A DNA stretch of 64,000 bases from Rhizobium sophorae (GCF_013087515.1 NZ_JABFCN010000012.1:62001-126000), one strand, 5' to 3'. Positions 1 through 8,071 are shown, counted from the stretch's first letter. Translations and numbers: made by a program. The notes: generated by a model not told the origin, from the sequence alone.

Positions 1-619
1 GATCGAGGATCTGGCCCTGGATGGTGACGTCGAGCGCCGTCGTCGGCTCGTCGGCGATCAAGAGTTTCGGCCGGCTGGCGAGCGCCATGGCAATCATCAC
101 CCGCTGGCGCATGCCGCCGGAGAAGCGATGCGGATATTCGCCGAAGCGCGAGGCGGCCGAAGGGATGCGGACCTTTTCCAGCAGCCTTATCGTCTCGGCT
201 TTGGCATCGGCCTTGGTCATATCGGAATGGCAGAGCAGCGCCTCGGATATCTGGTCGCCGATGGTGAAGAGCGGATTGAGCGATGTCATCGGCTCCTGGA
301 AGATCATCGCCACCTCGTTGCCGCGCACCTGCCGCATGGCATTTTCCGGCAAGGCCAAGAGGTCGCGCCCGCCGAGCATGACACGGCCCTCGACGCGGCT
401 CGTATCCGCCTGCAGCAGCCGCATGATCGAGAGCGAGGTGACGCTCTTGCCCGAGCCGGATTCGCCGACGATCGCCACCGTCTCCGCCGGAGCGACGGTG
501 AAGGAAACATCGCGCACGACCGGTTTCCAGACGCCATCCACCAGGAAGGATGTCGTCAGCCTTTCGACGGAAAGAACGTCGGTCGTCATCTCAATCGGTT
601 GCGCTTGGGCAGTGGCCAT
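1..619 (-). CDS. Peptide-type ABC transporter ATP-binding protein (partial, C-terminus outside window)
   Basis: This is the nucleotide-binding subunit of a Dpp/Opp-type importer. 206 codons are visible from ATG at 619 and the 3' end runs off the window. It shows Walker A GESGSGKS (residues 52-59), a Q-loop in IFQEPMTSLNP, signature FSGGMRQR (166-173) and Walker B LLIADEPTTALD (187-198). It lies 35 bases downstream of the SelA-like gene and is the last visible gene of the operon that begins at 5900, so it should energise the permeases at 2483-4293. Whether it is a single domain or a double-ATPase fusion, like the one at 13070, cannot be seen. The frame is open from the start codon to the window edge. 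Confidence 0.9.
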   Translation of the reverse strand, partial: MATAQAQPIEMTTDVLSVERLTTSFLVDGVWKPVVRDVSFTVAPAETVAIVGESGSGKSVTSLSIMRLLQADTSRVEGRVMLGGRDLLALPENAMRQVRGNEVAMIFQEPMTSLNPLFTIGDQISEALLCHSDMTKADAKAETIRLLEKVRIPSAASRFGEYPHRFSGGMRQRVMIAMALASRPKLLIADEPTTALDVTIQGQILD

Positions 620-654
620 AGTGGTTCCTCTTGCGACAGATGAGCGGCGGCGGA

Positions 655-1851
655 TCAATCCGGCCAGCGCAGCGCACCGTCGAAGCGGTGCCTGCTGCGG
701 TTCTCGATCGGCGTTGCGATGATCTCGTTGGAAGCACGTGCCTTGTCGAGTTCCTGCGCCAGGCGCTCCGCGACAATCGTCTCCTCGCCGGGGTGCAGGT
801 TGCAGGGGTCGAGGTAGAAATAGCGGTGCTCCACCTCATGATCGCGCACGATGATCGGCGGGCTGCCTTTGGCAAGCGCATCGGCCAGATCCCAGGCGGT
901 AATATGGGCCTGCTCGGGATCGACGATCAGGCGCAGCCGATCGAGGGGATTGTTGGTCGGGTCGGGTTCGATCATCGCGGTGAGGCCCGGGCGACCGTCG
1001 AGCGTGCGCTTCCACAGGTTGAGATAGCTGGTTTCGCGTTCCCGGATGCCGGCATGGTCGCGGTTTTCCCAGGCTTCGAGCGCCGCCATGACGCCGAAGA
1101 TGCTCTCCTTGCCGACCTTCATGCCGCGGCCGATGCCCATATTCTGCAGGAAAGCATGACGCACCAGCTCCTTCTTGCCGGCAACGATGCCCGAAGTCGG
1201 ACCGCCGAGGAATTTGTGGCCGGAGTAAAGCGCGATATCGGCCCCCTGCTCCAGGAAAATCCTGAGATCATATTCCGAGGCCGCATCGACGATGACGGGC
1301 ACGCCCTTGGCATGGGCGATCTCGACGAATTCCTTGAGATTCAAAAGGCCGTAATCGACGACATGGTGGGAGACGACATAGACGGCGGCTGCGGTCTTGT
1401 CGGTGATGGCGTTTTCCATGTGGAAGCGATGCGTCGAGGTCGCCTGCCCGACAAGCACGACCTTGCCGCCGGCAAGCCGGATCGCCTGGTCGACCGGGGC
1501 GCCGTAACTGACGACATGGCCCATCTGCACCAGCACTTCGTTCTTCTCCGGCACGACATCCGGCAACCTCTCGATCGCCAACAGATTGTTGCCGGTGATC
1601 GCGCCGGCGACGGCCAGCGAAATGCCGGCCGAGCAGGAGGCGGTGACGAAGCCCGCCTCGCCGCCGGTCAGCCTTGCGATGACGGCGCTGGCCTTACGCT
1701 GCAGGTCGTTGATCTCAACGAAGTGCGGCAGGATCGATGCCATCGCGCTGATCGCTTCGGGAACGACGATGGAGGCGCCGAGGCTGGTCATCGTGCCCGA
1801 TACATTGATGACAGGGCGAAGGCCAAGCGACGGGCGGATATCAGTGGACAT
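655..1851 (-). CDS. SelA-like PLP-dependent enzyme (COG1921; probable ammonia-lyase or aminotransferase-fold enzyme)
   Basis: A 398-residue fold-type I PLP enzyme of the COG1921 group, which includes selenocysteine synthase relatives and sugar-acid ammonia-lyases such as DgaE. The likely PLP lysine is K213 in [12 protein letters not shown], and the cofactor-binding Asp is D189 in [10 protein letters not shown]. It is shorter than bacterial SelA (about 460 residues), and no selB or selC lies nearby, so a role in selenocysteine synthesis is unlikely. Its position after RidA and a transporter fits a beta-elimination enzyme whose enamine product RidA would hydrolyse. The substrate is unknown. An SD-like GGAG lies just upstream of the ATG. 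The fold assignment is firm; the reaction is inferred. Confidence 0.8.
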   Translation of the reverse strand: MSTDIRPSLGLRPVINVSGTMTSLGASIVVPEAISAMASILPHFVEINDLQRKASAVIARLTGGEAGFVTASCSAGISLAVAGAITGNNLLAIERLPDVVPEKNEVLVQMGHVVSYGAPVDQAIRLAGGKVVLVGQATSTHRFHMENAITDKTAAAVYVVSHHVVDYGLLNLKEFVEIAHAKGVPVIVDAASEYDLRIFLEQGADIALYSGHKFLGGPTSGIVAGKKELVRHAFLQNMGIGRGMKVGKESIFGVMAALEAWENRDHAGIRERETSYLNLWKRTLDGRPGLTAMIEPDPTNNPLDRLRLIVDPEQAHITAWDLADALAKGSPPIIVRDHEVEHRYFYLDPCNLHPGEETIVAERLAQELDKARASNEIIATPIENRSRHRFDGALRWPD

Positions 1852-1919
1852 GGAGATCTCCAGAATTCTGGGTCGAAAAACGAAACATGGTGCGGTCGAT
1901 CAAGTGTGTCGAGCTCCCG

Positions 1920-2417
1920 TCAGCCGTGCAAGGCGACGATCGCCTCGATCTCGACGGTGATGTTGCCGGGCAGTGAGCCGAAGCCGACGGCCGAGCGGGC
2001 ATGTTCGCCGGCCGGCCCGAAGACTGCGATCAGCAGATCCGAGCAGCCGTTGATGACGCTTGGATGATCCTCGAAATCAGGCACGGCATTGACCATGCCG
2101 AGCAGCTTGACCACCCGCTTGACCCGGGAGAGATCACCCAGCGCATCCTGCATGACGGCAAGCAGGTTGATGCCGGTCAGCCGCGCATGGCCGTAGGCCT
2201 CGTCGACACTGACCCCACCGCCGACCTTGCCGGCATGCATGAAGCCGTCAGCCTCACGCGGGCCCTGGCCGGAGAGATAAAGCATATTGCCTTCGATCAC
2301 ATGCGTGACGAAATTGGCGATCGGCGGCGGCGGCGGCGGAAGCGCAATGCCGAGGGCGGCAAGCCGTTCGTAAGGCGAGTTCTCGACCTTGCCGGCGGCG
2401 GTGGGAAACTGATTCAC
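1920..2417 (-). CDS. RidA/YjgF/YER057c family deaminase
   Basis: About 165 residues, a RidA-family protein that typically hydrolyses reactive enamine or imine intermediates to keto acids and ammonia. Visible features are the proline run near the N-terminus, LYLSGQGP, and the C-terminal ITVEIEAIVAL strand. It belongs to the longer RidA subgroup with an N-terminal extension. I chose GTG at 2417 because AGGAG (plus-strand positions 2423-2427) sits five bases before it; the ATG at 2432 would lie upstream of that SD. It stands between the permease and PLP-enzyme genes, where it could protect against the PLP enzyme's product. The family is clear and the physiological substrate is not. Confidence 0.85.
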   Translation of the reverse strand: MNQFPTAAGKVENSPYERLAALGIALPPPPPPIANFVTHVIEGNMLYLSGQGPREADGFMHAGKVGGGVSVDEAYGHARLTGINLLAVMQDALGDLSRVKRVVKLLGMVNAVPDFEDHPSVINGCSDLLIAVFGPAGEHARSAVGFGSLPGNITVEIEAIVALHG

Positions 2418-2482
2418 GCAAACTCCTGTCATGCAATTTTCGATTAGGCGAATTTCGATTGGGCCGACGCTTGGCCGGCGGA

Positions 2483-3352
2483 TTAAAGATCCTTGCGAAG
2501 TCTTGGATCGAGCATGTCCCTGAGGCCATCGCCGACCATCTGCAGCGACAGCACGGAGAGGATGATGGCGACACCCGGGAACAGCGTCATCCAGTCGGCC
2601 TGGCCGATATACTGCCGGCCGGCGGCGATCATCGTTCCCCAGGTCGGAATTTCGGGGCTGACGCCGAGGCCGAGGAAAGACAGGCCGGCTTCGGCAAGCA
2701 TCGCGCTGGCAAAGAGGAAGGTAGCCTGCACCAGGATCGGCGACAGCAGATTGCGCAGCACATGCCGTGTCATGATGTGAAACGTGGAAATGCCGAGCGC
2801 CCTCGCCGCCTCGACATAGGGAAGTTCACGAATGACCAGCGTCGACGCGCGGACAATGCGGGCAAGGCGCGGCGCATAGACGATCGACAGCGCGATGATG
2901 ACGGTCGTCAGCGACGGGCCGAGGGCGGCGACGAGCGCGATCGCCAGCAGAATATCCGGAAACGCCATCATCGCGTCGATCAGCCGGGCGATTGGCGTGT
3001 CGAGCTTCTGGAAGAAGCCGGCAAGCAGGCCGAGCGTCACGCCGATTATGGCCGAGAGCGTCACGACCGCAACACCGACGAGCAGCGACAGGCGGCCGGC
3101 GAAGATCGTCCGCGAGAAGACGTCGCGGCCGAACTCATCTGTGCCAAAGAAAAAGGCGCCGCTCGGCGGCTTCAGCCGGTTGACGATGGAAAGCTTCGAC
3201 GGCGAATAGGGCGCGACAACAGGCGCGAAGACCGCCAGAAGCACGAAGATCGTCAGGATCAGCAGACCCAAGGCGACCGTCTTGCGCTTCAGCAGGCGCT
3301 TGACGAATTTGCTGCCTTCGCCTTCGACTGATTTGATTGCGATATCGGCCAT
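2483..3352 (-). CDS. Dpp/Opp-type ABC transporter permease (DppC-like)
   Basis: A 289-residue inner-membrane permease with an N-terminal OppC/DppC extension (transmembrane segment in VALGLLILTIFVLLAVFAP), the FFGTDEFGRDVFSR motif and the EAA loop EAARALGIS...HVLRN that docks the ATPase. Its ATG shares one base with the stop of the upstream permease (TGATG), so the two are translationally coupled. It forms the heterodimeric channel with the 3352-4293 product. The substrate cannot be told from the permease. Confidence 0.92.
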   Translation of the reverse strand: MADIAIKSVEGEGSKFVKRLLKRKTVALGLLILTIFVLLAVFAPVVAPYSPSKLSIVNRLKPPSGAFFFGTDEFGRDVFSRTIFAGRLSLLVGVAVVTLSAIIGVTLGLLAGFFQKLDTPIARLIDAMMAFPDILLAIALVAALGPSLTTVIIALSIVYAPRLARIVRASTLVIRELPYVEAARALGISTFHIMTRHVLRNLLSPILVQATFLFASAMLAEAGLSFLGLGVSPEIPTWGTMIAAGRQYIGQADWMTLFPGVAIILSVLSLQMVGDGLRDMLDPRLRKDL

Positions 3353-4293
3353 CAGTAGCGCACCCTCGGATCGATCAGCAGATAGAGCATGTCGATCGCA
3401 AAATTGATCAGCACGTAGAGGGCGGCGATGACGAGCAGCGCGCCCTGGATGACCGGATAGTCGCGGCGCAGCACCGCCGAGACGACGAGATTGCCGACAC
3501 CCGGCAGGCCGAAGACCGTCTCGGTGACGACGGCGCCTGAAATCAGCACTGCTGCCGTCAGGCCGATCACCGTCAGGATCGGGATCAGCGCATTCTTCAG
3601 CGCGTGCTTGAGGATCACCCGGCGCTCGATCAGCCCCTTGGCGCGGGCCGTGCGGATATAATCGTCGCCGAGCACATCGAGCATCGACGCTCGGGTGAAG
3701 CGCAGGATCAGCGCCGAGGAGACAATGCCGAGTGCAAAGGCCGGCAGCGTCAGGTGATACATGCGCTCGAGAAAGGTCGAGCCCGGACCTCCATAACCCG
3801 AAACCGGGAAGAGGTTGAGCCTGACGGCGAAGAACTGCATCAGAATGAGACCGAGCCAGAAGCTCGGAATGCTGGCTGCAAACATGGCGAGCGTCGTTGC
3901 CGCCTGGTCGACGAAGGAACCGCGCCGATAGGCGGCATAGATGCCGATCGGCAGGGCGATGATGCTGGCAATGGCGAGCGAAAACAAAGTCAGGAAGAAG
4001 GTCGGCTCGGCCCGATCGAGCAAGGCCGAGGTGACAGGCATGTTGAGGAAGATCGACTGGCCGAGATCACCTCTCAGCATCTGGCCGAGATAATAGACAT
4101 ATTGCAGGCCGAGCGACTGATCGAGGCCGAGCCGGGACCTGAGGTCGGCAATATCCTGCGGCGTCGCATCCGGCCCGAGCATGACGGCGGCCGGATCGCC
4201 CGGGGTCACCCGCACGATGACGAAGACGATCGTGACGACGAGAAACATCACGACGATCATGCCGAACAGGCGCTGGAGGATGTAGCGTATCAT
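3352..4293 (-). CDS. Dpp/Opp-type ABC transporter permease (DppB-like)
   Basis: A 313-residue inner-membrane permease of the DppB class. It starts MIRYILQRLFGMIVVMF, followed by VTPGDPAA and the DLRSRLGLDQSLGLQY segment typical of DppB, and has an EAA loop near RTARAKGLIERRV. I place the start at ATG 4293; a longer reading frame to 4410 adds 39 residues with no family similarity and runs through the intergenic hairpin. Gene order is binding protein, DppB, DppC, RidA, PLP enzyme, ATPase. Confidence 0.92.
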   Translation of the reverse strand: MIRYILQRLFGMIVVMFLVVTIVFVIVRVTPGDPAAVMLGPDATPQDIADLRSRLGLDQSLGLQYVYYLGQMLRGDLGQSIFLNMPVTSALLDRAEPTFFLTLFSLAIASIIALPIGIYAAYRRGSFVDQAATTLAMFAASIPSFWLGLILMQFFAVRLNLFPVSGYGGPGSTFLERMYHLTLPAFALGIVSSALILRFTRASMLDVLGDDYIRTARAKGLIERRVILKHALKNALIPILTVIGLTAAVLISGAVVTETVFGLPGVGNLVVSAVLRRDYPVIQGALLVIAALYVLINFAIDMLYLLIDPRVRY

Positions 4294-4333
4294 GAATCCC
4301 TGGCAAACCTTTGCAGATGCGGCAAAAAAGAAG

Positions 4334-4365
4334 ACCGATACCGACCAGGAATGGCCGGTATCGGT
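4334..4365 (-). other. Intercistronic mRNA hairpin after the binding-protein gene
   Basis: ACCGATACCG (4334-4343) and CGGTATCGGT (4356-4365) form a perfect 10-bp stem. After one mismatch it continues as CCA/TGG around a GGAA tetraloop. It starts nine bases after the stop of the binding-protein gene and precedes the DppB start, with no T-tract. It probably blocks 3' exonucleases or acts as a partial attenuator. Confidence 0.7.
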
Positions 4366-4373
4366 GGCGATGC

Positions 4374-5900
4374 TTACTTCTTGATCGAAGCATTCCAGAA
4401 ATACGGCCACGGAGCCGGATCGACGCCTTCAAGCTTGGCCGACACTGCCGAAACGGCGTTGAAGTCGCCGATCTTCATGAAGGGGGCGTCGGCATAGATC
4501 GCCTTCTGGACATCGGCCCAGAGCGCCACGCGCTTCTTCGGATCGACTTCCGAGGTGAAGGCATCGACGGCGGCCTTGCGGGCCGGCGTATCCCACCAGC
4601 CGGGCGAGCTGGTCGAAAGCGAGCCGATCAGCGCCGGCTCCGGCAGGAAGGGGCTATGGGTGATGTAGATATCCCAGAGCTTCGGATCGGTGCGGCGCTG
4701 CGTCAGCGTCGCCCAGTCCACAACCTGCATATCGACGGTGAAGCCGGCAAGCTTCAGATATTCGGCGGCGACCTGCGCCATCTTGTAGTGGAACTCATAC
4801 TGGCGGCTGGTCAGGATACGGATCGGCTCACCATTGTAGCCGGCCTTCTTGGCGGCAGCGGCCGCCCCTTCCGGATCGGCGACGTTATAGGCGCCCTCGA
4901 CGCCGGCATCCGTCGACCAGGCAAAGGTCTTTGGATAGATGGCGCCGTCGAGCGCGTAGAAATCCGTGCTGCCGAAGGCCGCGGCCAGCATGTCTTCCAT
5001 GCTGAGCGCCTGACGGATCGCCTTGCGGACCTCGACATTCCCGGCAATACCTTCCTTCGTATTGAAGACAAAGACGGGATAGCCGAAGGGCTTCAGGATG
5101 ATCGGCTGCGAGGCGGTGGAGGCCTTCAGCTTGTCGTAGGATTCGACCGGGATCGAGTCGACATAATCATACTGGCCGGAAACGGCTGCCTCGACGCGGG
5201 TGTTCGGATCCGGCACCGGCACGAAGCGGATCTCATCGAGATACTGGCGGCGGGCGCCGCCATAACCATTGCTGTCGCCTTCGCGTGACTTGTAGCCGTC
5301 GAAGCGGACGAGCTGGATATACTGGTCGGCCTTGCGCTCCTTCAGCATATAGGGACCGGTGCCGATGAAGTCCTTCATCGGTTCGTCCTGCTTTTCGGAG
5401 GGGATGATGATCGCGGCCGAATTGTTGAAGGCGAGCAGCGAGGTCAGCGGCGCATAGGGCTGCTTCAGCGTGATCGTCACGGTTGCCGGATCGGCGGCGG
5501 TGACCTTGTCGATGAAGCCGGCCACCTGCTTGCCGCGCGAGGCGATCTTCATCCAGCGGCCAAGCGAAGCGACGACATCTTCCGAGGTCATGTCGGTATC
5601 GTCGTGGAACTTGATGCCGGTCCTGAGCTTGATCGTATAGGTTTTGCCGTCGGCGCTGATCTCAGGCAGGCTTTCGGCGAGAAGCGGCGTGACGTTCCAG
5701 CTCTTGTCGAAGGTGTAGAGCGTTTCGAAAATGTGCTGCGTGACGATGCCGACGAGATCGGCCGTCGACGACATCGGATCGAGCGTCGGCGGCTCGCCGA
5801 TCGTCGCGACATTGATGACGCCGCCCTTTTCCTGGGCAAGGAGCGTCGAAGGCAGGGCGACGAGCGCGGTGCCGAGAAGGAATGCGACCAGTGTTTTCAT
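4374..5900 (-). CDS. Family 5 extracellular substrate-binding protein of peptide-type ABC transporter
   Basis: A 508-residue periplasmic binding protein (SBP_bac_5, DppA/OppA fold). The signal peptide is MKTLVAFLLGTALVALPSTLLAQ. The mature domain opens GGVINVATIGEPPTLDPMSS and contains AESLPEISADGKTYTIKLRTG, both typical. The start at 5900 is chosen because the signal peptide begins there and GGGAG lies about 8 bases upstream; an open frame to 6071 precedes it without homology. It is the first gene of the minus-strand operon down to at least position 1. Family 5 proteins bind peptides, sugars, opines and other small compounds, so the ligand is open; the RidA and PLP-enzyme neighbours suggest an amino-acid-like compound. 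Confidence 0.92.
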   Translation of the reverse strand: MKTLVAFLLGTALVALPSTLLAQEKGGVINVATIGEPPTLDPMSSTADLVGIVTQHIFETLYTFDKSWNVTPLLAESLPEISADGKTYTIKLRTGIKFHDDTDMTSEDVVASLGRWMKIASRGKQVAGFIDKVTAADPATVTITLKQPYAPLTSLLAFNNSAAIIIPSEKQDEPMKDFIGTGPYMLKERKADQYIQLVRFDGYKSREGDSNGYGGARRQYLDEIRFVPVPDPNTRVEAAVSGQYDYVDSIPVESYDKLKASTASQPIILKPFGYPVFVFNTKEGIAGNVEVRKAIRQALSMEDMLAAAFGSTDFYALDGAIYPKTFAWSTDAGVEGAYNVADPEGAAAAAKKAGYNGEPIRILTSRQYEFHYKMAQVAAEYLKLAGFTVDMQVVDWATLTQRRTDPKLWDIYITHSPFLPEPALIGSLSTSSPGWWDTPARKAAVDAFTSEVDPKKRVALWADVQKAIYADAPFMKIGDFNAVSAVSAKLEGVDPAPWPYFWNASIKK

Positions 5901-5920
5901 ATGAGGGCTCCCGTTTAGTT

Positions 5921-5978
5921 CCACAATTATGTAATTCATCTTTTTGTAACAGAATAGGAGATGGATCGATCCTGTCAA
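5921..5978 (-). promoter_or_regulatory. Promoter and putative operator of the binding-protein/RidA/PLP-enzyme operon
   Basis: Reading the minus strand: -35 TTGACA (5978-5973), a 16-base spacer and -10 TATTCT (5956-5951). A downstream motif ACATAATTGTGG lies at 5932-5921. The same elements with identical spacing occur upstream of the amidohydrolase gene (37708-37765), and the motif recurs before iclR (35547-35561). The predicted position just downstream of the start of transcription suits a repressor site. The promoter call is by eye. Confidence 0.6.
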
Positions 5979-6128
5979 GCACGACCGACGGATTATGCTT
6001 GGGGGCGGATACCGGGACGCCGCAAAAACCCACAATCTTCGGCTGCGCCCGCCTGCACCACGGCCGCGCATTATGCCAAGATGAGGCGATCACCCTGCGG
6101 TCAGGCTTTAGCGGAACGGGAAAACAGC

Positions 6129-6713
6129 ATGAGCATCGATTTCAACGAAGGAAAATGGCTGAACGAGCCGGCACACTGGCAGGCGACCGAAGCCGCCCTC
6201 ACCCTGACCACCGATGAGAAAACCGATTTCTGGCGGGAGACCCATTACGGCTTCACCCGCGACAGCGGCCATTTCCTCGGCTTTCCCACAGCCGACGGCT
6301 TCACCGCGCAGATCCGCGTCCAGGGCGAATTCCGCACCCTCTATGATCAGGCCGGCCTGATGGTGCGTCTCGACGAGAGGCGCTGGGTGAAAACAGGCGT
6401 CGAGTTCACCGACGGCGAAGCCTTCCTCAGCACCGTCGTCACCGACGGCAAGTCCGACTGGTCCGTGGCACAACCCTTCAAGGAACTGGAGGATTTCCGC
6501 ATCCGCGTCACCGTTGCAAACGGAGCGATGCGCATCCAGGCCTCGCGCGACGGCAGCTTCTGGCCGCTGCTGCGGCTAGCGCCCTTCCCGGCAGCAGCGC
6601 ATTACGAGGTCGGACCGACCGCCTGCACGCCGGAACGCAGTGGCCTGACGGTCCGCTTTTCAGAATTCTCGATCGGCCCGGCGATCACCAAGGATCTGCA
6701 TGATTTGAGCTAG
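6129..6713 (+). CDS. DUF1349 domain protein (concanavalin A-like fold)
   Basis: 194 residues, a DUF1349 protein of the group sometimes labelled regulation of enolase protein 1. It is a beta-sandwich, cytosolic (no signal peptide or membrane segment), of unknown biochemical role. Typical motifs are TDFWRETHYGFTRDSGHF, YDQAGLMVRLDERRWVKTGVEF and DGSFWPLLRLAPFP. ATG 6129 gives a product of normal family length; the open frame extends upstream to 5961 but that part is not conserved in character. It is divergent from the transporter operon, so the 5901-6128 region may serve both. Confidence 0.85.
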   Translation: MSIDFNEGKWLNEPAHWQATEAALTLTTDEKTDFWRETHYGFTRDSGHFLGFPTADGFTAQIRVQGEFRTLYDQAGLMVRLDERRWVKTGVEFTDGEAFLSTVVTDGKSDWSVAQPFKELEDFRIRVTVANGAMRIQASRDGSFWPLLRLAPFPAAAHYEVGPTACTPERSGLTVRFSEFSIGPAITKDLHDLS

Positions 6714-6779
6714 AAGATCGTCCTTCGCGGCTCTACTGAGAGAACAAGATCAAATGACTGCGAGTGCAGCGCAGCACAC

Positions 6780-6808
6780 TTGACAAAGACAAGCTGCCTG
6801 TATTTTAC
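6780..6808 (+). promoter_or_regulatory. Candidate promoter of the amiC-led operon
   Basis: TTGACA at 6780-6785 is followed by TATTTT at 6801-6806 (15-base spacer) or TTTTAC at 6803-6808 (17-base spacer). A start near 6813 would give a leader of about 125 bases that holds the hairpins and terminator listed next. The -35 is good, the -10 is weak. Confidence 0.45.
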
Positions 6809-6849
6809 TCAAGCCTGCGGATTAGGCAGAAGGCCGGCCGCGTTGACAT

Positions 6850-6879
6850 GACTCCGATAGTCTCTGGGCAGTTTCGCCC
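6850..6879 (+). promoter_or_regulatory. Tandem small hairpins in the amiC leader, possible ANTAR-type antiterminator
   Basis: Hairpin one is GACT-CCGAT-AGTC (6850-6862). Three bases later comes GGGC-AGTTTC-GCCC (6866-6879), a 4-bp stem with a six-base loop beginning with A. The 3' arm of the second hairpin (6876-6879) overlaps the 5' arm of the terminator (6877-6887), so the two cannot form together. ANTAR target RNAs have paired hexaloop hairpins placed this way, but the usual G at loop position 4 is absent and the first loop has five bases, so the match is partial. Confidence 0.45.
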
Positions 6880-6923
6880 CATGACGCCTCATCGCTCGAT
6901 GGGACCAGCGTCGTGGGGTTTTT
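6877..6923 (+). terminator. Rho-independent terminator in the leader, 14 bases before amiC
   Basis: CCCCATGACGC (6877-6887) pairs with GCGTCGTGGGG (6908-6918) over 11 bp with a single G-U pair, and TTTTT (6919-6923) follows directly. It lies between the candidate promoter and the first gene of the operon. It therefore acts as a leader attenuator rather than an end-of-operon signal. Confidence 0.85.
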
Positions 6924-6937
6924 GATATGGTCACTTC

Positions 6938-8071
6938 ATGAACGACGCGCTGAAAATCGGCATCCTCTTTTCAACCACCGGGCCCTACGGCTCGATGGGT
7001 CGTGACGCGCGCGACGGCGCCGATTTCGCGATGGCCGAATATGCCGGCGTCGAAGGGCTGGCGATCGAGCCCGTCTTCTTCGACCCGCATGCCGATCTTG
7101 CCGCCTATCTCGACGGCGCGCGCCATCTTCTGCGCGCCAACTGCCGCCATATCGTCGGCACGATCACGTCTGCGGCGCGCAAGGAAGTCATCCCGCTGGT
7201 CGAGAAACATGATGGCCTGCTCTGGTACATGTGCCCCTATGAAGGTTTCGAGGCCAACGAGAATGTCATCTATGTCGGCGGCTGCCCGAACCAGCATCTG
7301 CTGCCGCTTTTCGAGCACCTGATCCCGCGTTACGGCGCAAGGCCCTATCTCGTCGGCGCCAACTACGTCTGGGGCTGGGAGATGAACCGGCTGGCCCGCG
7401 AGCTCATTACCAATGCCGGTGGCGAGGTGCTGGGCGAACGCTATCTTCCGCTCGAGGAGACCGCCGTCGAACGCATCGTCGCCGAGATCGCGCAGCGCCG
7501 CCCGAGCTTCATCCTCAACAATCTGATCGGTCCCTCGAGCTACGCCTTCCTGGAGGCGATCAAGGCCCTCGGCGATCGCGACCCTGCCTTTCGCGCGGAA
7601 AACTGCCCGGTGGTCAGCTGCGACCTGATGGAATGCGAACTCGACGATATCGCCGCAGGTGCTGCCGCCGGCCAGCTTTGCGCCGCCTCCTATTTCGACA
7701 GTATCGCGACCCCCGAAAATGCCGCCTTCAAGGCACGTGTCACCGAGCGTCACGGCGCCGAGCGGCGTGTCTCCAGCGTCTTTGCCAGCGCCTATACGGC
7801 CGTCCGGCTCTGCGTCGACGCGATCGTCGCTGCCGGCGGTGACGATCCCGACGCCGTCCGGCGCGAGCTCCACAATCGGTCCTGGCCGACCTTGTTCGGC
7901 GCGTTGGCGATCGACCGGGAGACCAATCATGCCGCCCTGCCCTTCCATCTCGGCCGGATCAACGCCGACAACGGCTTCGATGTCGTCGCCTCGCGGCCGC
8001 CGCTCGCTGCCGACCCCTATCTGACCGGCCGCAACCGGCAGGCCTTTCCGCGGCTGAGGGTGGTGTCATGA
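6938..8071 (+). CDS. amiC: AmiC-like ligand sensor (type 1 periplasmic-binding-protein fold, cytosolic)
   Basis: 377 residues, homologous in fold and start (KIGILFSTTGPYGSMGRDARDGADFAMAE) to AmiC and to urea/branched-chain binding proteins. It has no signal peptide, as expected for AmiC, the cytosolic amide sensor that holds the antiterminator AmiR in check. Conserved stretches include GTITSAARKEVIPLVEKHDGLLWY, YVGGCPNQH and GANYVWGWE. It overlaps amiR by 4 bases (ATGA). There is no strong SD; a 4-codon frame (6927-6941) ends on its start codon. The ligand is likely an amide, judging from the formamidase in the same operon, but that is inference. Confidence 0.85.
   Translation: MNDALKIGILFSTTGPYGSMGRDARDGADFAMAEYAGVEGLAIEPVFFDPHADLAAYLDGARHLLRANCRHIVGTITSAARKEVIPLVEKHDGLLWYMCPYEGFEANENVIYVGGCPNQHLLPLFEHLIPRYGARPYLVGANYVWGWEMNRLARELITNAGGEVLGERYLPLEETAVERIVAEIAQRRPSFILNNLIGPSSYAFLEAIKALGDRDPAFRAENCPVVSCDLMECELDDIAAGAAAGQLCAASYFDSIATPENAAFKARVTERHGAERRVSSVFASAYTAVRLCVDAIVAAGGDDPDAVRRELHNRSWPTLFGALAIDRETNHAALPFHLGRINADNGFDVVASRPPLAADPYLTGRNRQAFPRLRVVS

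Noticed and set aside
655..1851. True selenocysteine synthase (selA)
   Set aside because: It is shorter than bacterial SelA, and no selB, selD or tRNA-Sec is seen; COG1921 also includes metabolic lyases, which fits the operon better.
6938..8071. Periplasmic branched-chain amino acid or urea binding protein
   Set aside because: There is no signal peptide, and the gene overlaps an AmiR-type ANTAR gene, which points to an AmiC-type cytosolic sensor.
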